From: Gammaproteobacteria bacterium
GTDB lineage: Bacteria > Pseudomonadota > Gammaproteobacteria > Pseudomonadales > Azotimanducaceae
Length of the DNA: 10,923 bases
Direction: 5' to 3'
Assembly: GCA_027295975.1 (NCBI GenBank)
Contig: JAPUJX010000453.1
Location: forward strand, 1-10,923
The position numbers and the translations under genes were made by a program. Of the stretch, positions 1-6,547 are shown piece after piece. The number at the start of each line of letters is the position of its first letter. Positions within the stretch are counted from its first letter, which is position 1. The notes below the pieces were generated by a model. It was not told the origin of the DNA. It did no database searches and worked only from the letters and a program-made list of their open reading frames with translations.

Positions 1-785
1 GCTCCGCGGCCATCGGGATCGGGTGCGGTCATGTTGTGCGCGTCCGAACTTTCGCCTACTCCGGCAAGGGTCGGTCCCACCGGTTCCCGGCTCATCAAAA
101 AAACCGCCGCGCCTTCGCCTATGACGGTACCGTCACGATTGGCACTGAACGGATTGCAACCGGATCGGCTGAGGGCGGACAAGGAGTGAAAGCCGTTGAG
201 CGTGAGAGCGCAGCGTGAATCGCAGCCACCCACCAGCGCGGCATCCGCGAGGCCCGTGCGGATGAACCGCCGCGCCACCGCCAGCGCTTTTGCACCGGAG
301 CTGCAGGCCGTGGAAATGGTGATGGCGGGACCGGCAAGATTCAGCAGCGAGGCGATGCTCTCCGCGGTACTGCCGATCTCCTGTTGGAGGAAATCAAACC
401 CGGCCGGGAAATCGGTCGATTCCCGGAATCCTGGGTTTCCCAGGTGTTCCTCAGCCACGCTGATTCCCGATGTACTGGTGCCCATGACCACCGCGACGCG
501 ATGATTGCCATATCGATCCATGGCCCGGCGGAGGTCGCTCTCGATTTCCGACAGCGCCGCGAGAACCAGGGCAAAGTTCCGGCTTGCGAACCTGTGCATT
601 GGTTCGGGAACTTCGGGAAGATCGACGGCAACCGGCGCGAAAGGCAGTGACTCGCCGCTGGCGACCACATTATCGAGCATCACTACCCCGGAATCTTCCC
701 GGAAAAGCCGCGTCGAAATCTGCTCTTTACCCTTCCCGAGGGCACAGACGAAACCCAGCGCGTTGAGATGAACGGCGTCTCTCAC
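1..785 (-). CDS. Beta-ketoacyl-ACP synthase, aryl polyene type (3' end beyond window)
   Basis: This is a condensing enzyme of the FabF/KAS II fold that extends an ACP-bound polyene chain with malonyl-ACP in the cytoplasm. Reading the minus strand from a GTG at 783-785 gives 261 uninterrupted codons to the window edge. The N-terminus (VHLNALGFVCALG) is typical of APE ketosynthases and supports this start. GTGA overlaps the stop of the upstream lipoprotein gene by 4 nt, implying translational coupling. Visible landmarks are STACSSGAKAL with nucleophile Cys161, the NPFSANRDGTVIGEGAAV segment (about 211-228), and DAHNMTAPDPDG (about 248-259), equivalent to the DAYHMT region of FabF. The two catalytic His residues would lie in the missing C-terminal third. 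Position after the DUF3261 lipoprotein corresponds to ApeO, the first KS of the KS-DH-KR-KS block in known clusters. KS identity is very secure; the ApeO assignment rests on synteny. Confidence 0.93.
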   Translation of the reverse strand, partial: MRDAVHLNALGFVCALGKGKEQISTRLFREDSGVVMLDNVVASGESLPFAPVAVDLPEVPEPMHRFASRNFALVLAALSEIESDLRRAMDRYGNHRVAVVMGTSTSGISVAEEHLGNPGFRESTDFPAGFDFLQQEIGSTAESIASLLNLAGPAITISTACSSGAKALAVARRFIRTGLADAALVGGCDSRCALTLNGFHSLSALSRSGCNPFSANRDGTVIGEGAAVFLMSREPVGPTLAGVGESSDAHNMTAPDPDGRG

Positions 786-1375
786 CAACGGACATTACCC
801 CCGGACGCGGTGCGGATGTCGATACGGAGCGGGATGTCATGGTGCACGACTCTCGTCACCACATCACCGTCCTCTACCTCCCTTATCACTTCCACCAGGA
901 TCTCGGCTTGCGAATTCAGCAGTCGCCGAATGGTATCAGCTTGCTGGATCGAATATCCCGCCGCCGACGCCGCTTCCATCAACTCATCCAGTGGCCAGTA
1001 GGCCAGGACAAAATCGGCCAGGGTCTGCTCGACGGATAGTCCTCCGAGCTGTTCGACATGGCTTTTCGTGGTCATCACCCCGTCCCTCACCTCGAGTTCG
1101 TACAACGGTACGCCCAGCGGTGTCTGAGCCACCATGGAAAGACCCCGACGGTTGAGCTCAATGTCGTAACGCGCATGATACCGCTCGGATTTCCTCAAAT
1201 CGTGGAAAGTGACGATCTCTACCCGGTAATCGTCGGGTCCCATCCAGCGACTCGCGAGCCCCGCCCAGTTGATGGCGGCAGACCAATTGCCCGTTGCGGG
1301 GACCGTGGGACAGCCGCTGAGACAGAGCCAGCTCGAGCTTACCAGCAGAAGCAAACCCCACGTTCGAATTCTCAC
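782..1375 (-). CDS. Outer-membrane lipoprotein, DUF3261-like (ApeN-like)
   Basis: This 197-residue protein has a lipoprotein signal peptide: basic N-terminus (VRIRTWG), hydrophobic stretch, and lipobox LSGC with acylated Cys at residue 22. Pro follows the Cys and there is no Asp at +2, so the Lol system should send it to the outer membrane. The chosen start is GTG at 1373-1375, one base after the exporter stop; an ATG frame extension to 1438 would add an implausible Arg/Trp-rich leader inside the exporter gene. The mature part is a mixed alpha/beta sequence with no catalytic motif that I recognise. Length, lipobox and position between the MMPL exporter and a ketosynthase match the DUF3261 lipoprotein of APE clusters. 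Role in receiving or anchoring the pigment at the outer membrane is inference. Confidence 0.85.
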   Translation of the reverse strand: MRIRTWGLLLLVSSSWLCLSGCPTVPATGNWSAAINWAGLASRWMGPDDYRVEIVTFHDLRKSERYHARYDIELNRRGLSMVAQTPLGVPLYELEVRDGVMTTKSHVEQLGGLSVEQTLADFVLAYWPLDELMEAASAAGYSIQQADTIRRLLNSQAEILVEVIREVEDGDVVTRVVHHDIPLRIDIRTASGGNVRW

Positions 1376-1376
1376 T

Positions 1377-3803
1377 TCAGCCCGGTTCCTTTGCCACCAG
1401 GGGCGCCACCAGAAAGGAGATCGCCGTGCCGAGGGCAACCGTCAAGCCAAAGCTGTGAATGGCACCGACGGCCGAGGTGCTCAGCAGGCCAAACGCACAT
1501 TCGGTGGTTACCGCCGCCATCAGCACCGCCAGCATGGCGCAGGATCGATGGGGGCTGGTCTTGAGAAAAAGCACGTAGTCCATCCCCATACCCAGAATGA
1601 GCGCCAGACCCACGATATGAAAGAGGTTGATGGGTTCATTGAGAAACATGAGCATGGTTATAGTCAATACGCCGGACAACAGTGGTGCCAGCATGATGAA
1701 CAGCCCGCCGCGAAAGCCGAACCGCCAGATCATCAACCCGGCCACCAGCACGAATGCAACGGCAAGACCTCGCAAGGCGTTGTCCACATAGAGGCCAAAC
1801 ACCGCTGACATATCGGAGACGTTATCGACGAGGCGAACGCCGCTGACATCCAACAGTTGGTTTTCGAGCAGCTTCAGATCACGGATGCCGCCCAGGGTGA
1901 CCACGGATGTTACCTGGTTTTCGATTTCCCCAAGCCAGAGATGCCGAGCGAGCGAAGCAGCGGGAGATTCCAGCCAGGCGGCCAGCGTGAGCGGTTCGGG
2001 CCGCGACGTCTCACGCATCGCATCGCGCCCTCTGCGCACCACCGCATCCGTCAGACCGATGTGTTGTGACAGCAAGTCGATAGCAGTACCCGGTTCGAGG
2101 TACAGCCTGCGGTTGAGTTCGTATGCCTCGGCCTGGCGTCTGGCGGATGGCACAAAACGCGACAACTGGTTGAAGTGAGAAATGGCGCCCGAGCGGGTCA
2201 GATCCGAAAGCAAAACCCGCAGTTCCTCTTCTTTCCGCAACACCTGTTCGACGGAGTCCCCGGTAACGACGATGAACTGGCTTGCGACGATGGACCCGGC
2301 CAGGAAAGCCGATTGTTCCCGCAGGCGCTCGATTCCGGGCGTGCGGGCTGCAAGCAGGCGAACATCGTTGTCGATACCCTGGTGTGGAGCAATCAGAACC
2401 AGCAGAACCGTGAGCGCGGCTACCGTTATCAGGCCAGGTTCGCTCCTGACAAACAATCCGCTCCACAGCTTTGCGATTCGCAAACCGAGGGACCCTCGCC
2501 GGGTCGGCTCATATTTCGCCAGGAGCCACGGATAACAGAGGATCAACCCGGTAAACGCGGTAGTGAGACCAACGGCGGAAAAGACGGCGATTTCCTGCAG
2601 GCCGCGAAAACCGCTGGCGGACAAGCCAAGGAACCCGAGCAGGCTGGTTGCCAAACCGAGGGTGACAGCGGGAGCAACTGTCTTCAAGCCGTGGGTGACT
2701 CGCCAGCGTTCTTCGCTATGGGAAAACCCGCCTCCGGGGCTCCGCGAAGGCGCGCCCCCGTCCGCGGCCCGGAAGCTGTCGGTCAGCAGGTGAAATGAAT
2801 AATCCACGGATATTCCAATCAGGCTGCTGCCGCCAATGAGGGTGAGCAGGTGTACAGATTGAAACAGGACGAGGCAGGCGAAAAATCCCGCGGTCAGACT
2901 GCTGACGATGGTAAACGCGACAGCGGAAAAAGGGTAAATGCTCCGGAAGGTGGAAATGAGCAGCAGGGTGACCATGACAATCGACAGCACGCCGATCAAG
3001 CGAACCTCTCGCAGTGCCAACTCCCGGTTCTCGATGGCATAACTGATGACCCCGACCGGCACCACCCGGACCTGATGGCGGTCCTCATACCGTTCGATCA
3101 GCCGATCCGAGAAATCCGAAATCCGGGTCTGGTATGCAAAATCGAAAGCACCGCGAGTGAGGCGGGCGGGCACGAGGTAATACCAACTTCCGGCAACACT
3201 GGCGGCCATGAAGCCCCGGTCGATGGCGAAAGGCGGCGGCGTCCTGAACAGATTCCGGAAGAAGTGAGTCCTGATGAGAAACGGATCCTCACTCAGAACA
3301 TCGGCTGGAATCACCATGGCCCTGGAGTACAGGTTGCGTTCCACTCTGCCCACCAGGGCCGTGTCACCGCCATCCCGGACCAGATCGAGGGTAACCTCAT
3401 CGGCGAGTTGGTAACGGTAGGATTCATAGATGCCCAGAATGTCGGCGTCGGCCGCAAGGGCCGCCGATTCCGGGAGGTCATACAGAATACTGTCCTTCAG
3501 GTCTGCCTGCAGGGCTTTTGCCGCCTCAAACGCGCGTTCGAACTGCGGATGGGAAACAATCCAGATTTGTTGCCGTTCCGCGTAGTGGTTGATTCGCCGC
3601 GTTGCTGCTTTTTTGACCGGGTCGGACCCTTCAACACCAACCAGAGACAACATGTCGGTATTGATGGGTTCGCTGGCCGAACGCAGGGCACCGGTCATCC
3701 CGAGCAGCATTAACGCGAACAGAAACAGCCCAAACGATGCGCGTTCACGTTTACCCGCGGTGTCTATCAACTCGTGCCACCAGGGAGGTGGTGATTCGAT
3801 CAT
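1377..3803 (-). CDS. MMPL/RND-family exporter (ApeM-like)
   Basis: This 808-residue inner-membrane protein has the two-fold RND/MMPL layout. One TM helix near residues 24-40 is followed by a large periplasmic domain (about 45-262) and a TM bundle (about 268-425). A further TM near 458-472 precedes a second periplasmic domain (about 475-675) and a last bundle (about 677-803), about 12 helices in total. Both halves carry the GxxxDY-type proton-relay motif: GISVDY (330-335) and GMGMDY (738-743). The ATG at 3801-3803 forms an ATGA overlap with the LolA-like gene's stop, so the two are probably coupled. Exporters of this size next to a LolA-like protein and a DUF3261 lipoprotein are the transport module of APE clusters; the likely cargo is the lipid-linked polyene. 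A Gly/Ser/Pro-rich stretch at 346-366 sits in a cytoplasmic loop. Family is secure; cargo is inferred from context. Confidence 0.93.
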   Translation of the reverse strand: MIESPPPWWHELIDTAGKRERASFGLFLFALMLLGMTGALRSASEPINTDMLSLVGVEGSDPVKKAATRRINHYAERQQIWIVSHPQFERAFEAAKALQADLKDSILYDLPESAALAADADILGIYESYRYQLADEVTLDLVRDGGDTALVGRVERNLYSRAMVIPADVLSEDPFLIRTHFFRNLFRTPPPFAIDRGFMAASVAGSWYYLVPARLTRGAFDFAYQTRISDFSDRLIERYEDRHQVRVVPVGVISYAIENRELALREVRLIGVLSIVMVTLLLISTFRSIYPFSAVAFTIVSSLTAGFFACLVLFQSVHLLTLIGGSSLIGISVDYSFHLLTDSFRAADGGAPSRSPGGGFSHSEERWRVTHGLKTVAPAVTLGLATSLLGFLGLSASGFRGLQEIAVFSAVGLTTAFTGLILCYPWLLAKYEPTRRGSLGLRIAKLWSGLFVRSEPGLITVAALTVLLVLIAPHQGIDNDVRLLAARTPGIERLREQSAFLAGSIVASQFIVVTGDSVEQVLRKEEELRVLLSDLTRSGAISHFNQLSRFVPSARRQAEAYELNRRLYLEPGTAIDLLSQHIGLTDAVVRRGRDAMRETSRPEPLTLAAWLESPAASLARHLWLGEIENQVTSVVTLGGIRDLKLLENQLLDVSGVRLVDNVSDMSAVFGLYVDNALRGLAVAFVLVAGLMIWRFGFRGGLFIMLAPLLSGVLTITMLMFLNEPINLFHIVGLALILGMGMDYVLFLKTSPHRSCAMLAVLMAAVTTECAFGLLSTSAVGAIHSFGLTVALGTAISFLVAPLVAKEPG

Positions 3804-4390
3804 GGAACCGGTCGCTGGTTCGTCAACTCGATCCAGGTGTAATTGCCGGGGGACTCCTCGATGCGAATGTGATTCAAATAGGTGTCGCCAGAGAGAATAA
3901 TTCTCCCGATAGCCCTCCTGATCGCAGCGTCCCTTGGTTCGAGTTCATAACTCCACTCCGATTGCCGGTCCTCATCCCGGGGTTTGATCAGGAAGGTGGA
4001 CTGCAGATCGGCAAATGAGCCCGTCATTACCTGGAACATGGTACGGGTGAAACTGCTGGTTGCCGGGTCGAGAACCTGCCGCAACGTTTCCTGCCGACCA
4101 ACAACGGTTTTCTCGACAATCGAGACGCCGTCGTAAATCAACCAGACGTGGAAAGGATCGATCTGTTTCCAGACGAAGCCGCTGAGCGAAAGCTCAATCG
4201 AACCCGAAGAAACCAGCGGCCGCGACAACGCCTCCACATGTCGTTCCTGTCTGAATTGGGCCGAAGAGAAAGGTTCGAGCGCCTCGAAGCGGCGACTCAG
4301 TTCCGAAGCCCGGGCGCTTGCAACCAAACACAACAACGCAGAAATCAGCAGCCATGAAAGCCGTTGGCCATTGTATTTGCAGCTATCCAC
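3800..4390 (-). CDS. LolA-like periplasmic carrier protein (ApeL-like)
   Basis: This 196-residue secreted protein has a Sec signal peptide: Lys/Arg in the first ten residues, hydrophobic core LSWLLISALLCLVA, and probable cleavage after ARA near residue 28. The mature part has features of the LolA/LppC-like fold, including FSSAQFRQERHVEALSRPL, then GSIELS...GFVWKQIDPF and a string of amphipathic beta strands ending in TYLNHIRIEES. Family members bind a lipid or acyl chain in a hydrophobic cavity and carry it across the periplasm. The start is GTG at 4388-4390, overlapping the thioesterase stop by 8 nt. It directly precedes the MMPL exporter, as in APE clusters, so handing over the exported pigment rather than general lipoproteins is the inferred role. 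A housekeeping lolA would not be expected inside such an operon. Confidence 0.88.
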   Translation of the reverse strand: MDSCKYNGQRLSWLLISALLCLVASARASELSRRFEALEPFSSAQFRQERHVEALSRPLVSSGSIELSLSGFVWKQIDPFHVWLIYDGVSIVEKTVVGRQETLRQVLDPATSSFTRTMFQVMTGSFADLQSTFLIKPRDEDRQSEWSYELEPRDAAIRRAIGRIILSGDTYLNHIRIEESPGNYTWIELTNQRPVP

Positions 4391-4796
4391 CGAGCTTTTG
4401 CAGCAAAACGTCAGGACTGGACATTAGCATCGCCCCATCGGAGATGCGAACGGCCACCTGGCAGGTATAACCTTTGGTCACCCGATTACCGGAGTCGGCA
4501 TCGCGGATCTCGTAGCGTATCTTCAACCTGTGTTCGTATTCTTTCACCGTAGCGCGAACGATGAGCCGCTGGTTGAAACGTGCAGAGCTCACGTACTGGA
4601 TGCGCATGTCGATGATGGGCCATGCATATCCCGACACCTTCATGTCCTCGTAGGTATAGCCGATCTGCTCCAGCAACTTACAGCGCGCAACTTCGAAGTA
4701 CTGCACATAACGTCCATGCCAGACAATCTGCATCGGATCCAGGTCGTGAAACGGCACGACGATGGTTACTTCCGCCGAGTGCACTGTGTCAGCCAA
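4383..4796 (-). CDS. 4HBT-type acyl-ACP/acyl-CoA thioesterase (ApeK-like)
   Basis: This 137-residue single hot-dog-fold protein has the 4-hydroxybenzoyl-CoA thioesterase signature near its N-terminus: HDLDPMQIVWHGRYVQYFE (17-35). Aligned by eye to Pseudomonas 4HBT (GDCDPAGIVWYPNY), Asp20 occupies the catalytic Asp17 position. Length is normal for the family. The start is TTG at 4794-4796, supported by GAGGTG at 4804-4809 with 7 nt spacing; no ATG lies nearby in frame. It is one of the few genes with its own intergenic ribosome binding site. In an aryl polyene operon it would hydrolyse ACP-bound product or aberrant intermediates. This is inferred; the exact substrate cannot be read from sequence. 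Confidence 0.92.
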   Translation of the reverse strand: MADTVHSAEVTIVVPFHDLDPMQIVWHGRYVQYFEVARCKLLEQIGYTYEDMKVSGYAWPIIDMRIQYVSSARFNQRLIVRATVKEYEHRLKIRYEIRDADSGNRVTKGYTCQVAVRISDGAMLMSSPDVLLQKLGG

Positions 4797-4803
4797 CTGT
4801 ATT

Positions 4804-4809
4804 CACCTC
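4804..4809 (-). promoter_or_regulatory. Ribosome binding site of the thioesterase gene
   Basis: GAGGTG on the minus strand, 7 nt before a TTG codon, decides that TTG at 4796 is the start. It lies in the 31-nt gap 4797-4827, the longest intergenic space in the window. Confidence 0.7.
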
Positions 4810-4827
4810 GAATCGACAACTCCAGGT

Positions 4828-5802
4828 TCAGTCTGACTGATCCCAGAAGGAAAAAAAATTGAACCACTGCAGTGGGTATCGAAGGCAAAGATCTTCGAGA
4901 CGGGCGGCGTATGTCTCGACAGCATGCCTGATTACCCGGTCTCTTTCCCCACGCCTGCTACCCTGCAGGCCCGGGAGATCGTCGATGACCATGCGGAATC
5001 TCCTACCCTCCCTGACGCAGAAAATAGTGCCGACCGGACAGTCGAGCATGGTTGCCAGCATGAATGGTCCCAACGGAAAGGTTGCCTGTTTGCCGATGAA
5101 CTCACATCGAGCAACCCGTTTGCGATCGTTGACCGATACGCGATCGGCAACGATGACAACAAACCGGCCGCTGGAAATGCGCTTCTGAAGCAGCATCGCC
5201 GATGCGACGTTGAATTGCGAAACTTCCAGCAACTCGATATTGCTCCGGGGGTCGACTTCCCGAAGGAGTCGATTGAAGTTCCTGGCGTGTCTGGTGTGTA
5301 CCAGCACCGTCATCCTGAAGTCGCGTTGCTTCTGGCCGATCGCCCGGCAGACTTCCATGTTGCCTATATGGGAGGTGATCCAGAGCCCACCTTTGCCGTC
5401 GCGGTATCGCTGTTCGAACAGGTCCTTGTTCACGTAGTCGATCTCGTTTTCGCGTATGTCCCCTTTCCAGGCAGCCAGTTTGTCCAGGATCGCTTCGGAG
5501 AAGCAGAAAAAGTGTCTGACCGTCGTCCAGATTGTCGGGCGGTGTCGCAGAGACGAGGGGGCTTGCGGGTCGGACAAGATCGTGTGGGACCAGACGCGAT
5601 TCAAATACTCCTTTGACGCGGCGCGCGCCCGGGCGGAAGAAAGAAAGAAGTAGATCACCACCAGCCCGGCAAATGGACGGAACAGCCAACGGCCGCTGAC
5701 TTCATAAACGGCCAGCATGAAACGCAGACCGAACATCGTGCCTCGTTCGGTCAGATCTGCCCAATGGCTTGTTTTGCCGGACTCAGTTGGTGCAGTCACC
5801 AC
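4828..5802 (-). CDS. HtrB/LpxL-type lysophospholipid acyltransferase (ApeJ C-half-like)
   Basis: This 324-residue protein resembles bacterial lipid A acyltransferases. It has a hydrophobic segment at about 39-56 (membrane anchoring) and the catalytic HX4E motif SHIGNMEV, with His145 and Glu150. The segment GRFVVIVADRVSVNDR (213-228) fits the conserved core after it, and PLGPFMLATM (243-252) fits the substrate-side block. The C-terminus is aromatic (QWFNFFSFWDQ), as is usual for the family. The start is GTG at 5800-5802, overlapping the glycosyltransferase stop by 20 nt. In an APE setting it would acylate a lipid or sugar carrying the polyene, giving the membrane anchor. As I recall, some APE clusters encode glycosyltransferase and acyltransferase in one polypeptide; here they are separate genes. 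Fold is secure, acceptor unknown. Confidence 0.9.
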   Translation of the reverse strand: MVTAPTESGKTSHWADLTERGTMFGLRFMLAVYEVSGRWLFRPFAGLVVIYFFLSSARARAASKEYLNRVWSHTILSDPQAPSSLRHRPTIWTTVRHFFCFSEAILDKLAAWKGDIRENEIDYVNKDLFEQRYRDGKGGLWITSHIGNMEVCRAIGQKQRDFRMTVLVHTRHARNFNRLLREVDPRSNIELLEVSQFNVASAMLLQKRISSGRFVVIVADRVSVNDRKRVARCEFIGKQATFPLGPFMLATMLDCPVGTIFCVREGRRFRMVIDDLPGLQGSRRGERDRVIRHAVETYAARLEDLCLRYPLQWFNFFSFWDQSD

Positions 5803-6547
5803 GTCTATTCGCCAGACGATTGAAGATCAACAAAGGCGATCTTATCAGCATGCCCGCCACCAGCCGTATGTGCATCAGGGTGATCAGCAGGTTATCGGTA
5901 ATCAGCTTGAAGTTGGAACGGCCCGAAGCGGGGTAGATCACCCTGGTGGGTATTCGCAGAAAGGGTGTTCTTTTCCAGTGCAGGCGGACGAGGATCTCCG
6001 GATCGAAGTCCATGTGCGTACCGAGCCCGCGAACGTCGAGCAGCGGCATAACGGCGCTGAGTGGATAGACGCGAAATCCACACATCGAATCGGCGATATC
6101 CAGCGACCAGGTTTCTATCCAGATCCAGACATGAGTCAGATACCGGCCAATTCTGCGGGAAACCGGCATGCTGGCATCGAACTTGGGCACTCCCAGGACC
6201 ACCGCACCCGGGTTGTTTCTCGCGGCCGCAAGAAACGCGGGGATGTCTCCAGCATCGTGCTGACCATCACCGTCTATTTGAAGCGCGTGGGTAAAACCCA
6301 TGGTTTCCGCCTTTTTCAGGCCCGTGGCGACGGCGGCTCCTTTGCCCCGATTGAGTTCATGTCTTTTCAGGTATAGGCGGTTGTGCCCGGCGGCGAGTGC
6401 CTGGAGCAGGCGTGCGCTGTCCGAATCGCTACCGTCGTCAACGACGATGATTGGCAGGCCAAACCGCAGCAGTCGGGGCAACATGAGCGAGAACGCGGAG
6501 CCGTGCAGGTAAACGGGCACGATCACCACCGGTTTGAAGTCATCCAT
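5783..6547 (-). CDS. Family 2 glycosyltransferase, dolichol-phosphate-mannose-synthase-like
   Basis: This 254-residue GT-A enzyme has the first beta strand VVIVPVY (7-13), nucleotide-binding VVDDGSDSDS (35-44), NRGKGAAVATGLK (66-78), and the metal-binding IDGDGQHDAGDIP (91-103). A conserved CGFRVYP follows at 156-162. The N-terminus starts immediately with the GT fold. The C-terminus (about 216-245) is hydrophobic and may contact the membrane, but the long TM domains of some relatives are absent. ATG at 6545-6547 overlaps the ligase-dehydratase stop by 8 nt. It precedes and overlaps the HtrB-like acyltransferase, suggesting the two act in sequence on one lipid-linked acceptor. Transfer of a sugar to the polyene or to its anchor is inferred; the donor cannot be told from sequence. 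Confidence 0.92.
   Translation of the reverse strand: MDDFKPVVIVPVYLHGSAFSLMLPRLLRFGLPIIVVDDGSDSDSARLLQALAAGHNRLYLKRHELNRGKGAAVATGLKKAETMGFTHALQIDGDGQHDAGDIPAFLAAARNNPGAVVLGVPKFDASMPVSRRIGRYLTHVWIWIETWSLDIADSMCGFRVYPLSAVMPLLDVRGLGTHMDFDPEILVRLHWKRTPFLRIPTRVIYPASGRSNFKLITDNLLITLMHIRLVAGMLIRSPLLIFNRLANRRGDCTN

Noticed and set aside
2850..3713. Long plus-strand open frame (287 codons) opposite the exporter
   Set aside because: It is an antisense shadow of the exporter: Gln/Gly/Asp/Arg-rich with no domain or hydrophobic pattern, and its opposite strand encodes a clear RND protein.
3800..4390. Housekeeping lolA
   Set aside because: Its place between thioesterase and MMPL exporter, with coupling on both sides, fits the dedicated APE paralogue better.
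4797..4827. Possible internal promoter in the largest intergenic gap
   Set aside because: Only 31 nt long with a ribosome binding site; no convincing -35/-10 pair was seen.
4851..4858. Run of eight A (U8 in the transcript) as a terminator or programmed frameshift site
   Set aside because: It encodes part of the normal aromatic C-terminus (NFFSFW) of the acyltransferase, no GC-rich hairpin precedes it, and slippage would change only the last few residues.
4924..5616. Plus-strand open frame of 230 codons opposite the HtrB-like acyltransferase
   Set aside because: The opposite strand carries the HX4E motif and family core; the plus-strand product shows no recognisable motif or ribosome binding site.
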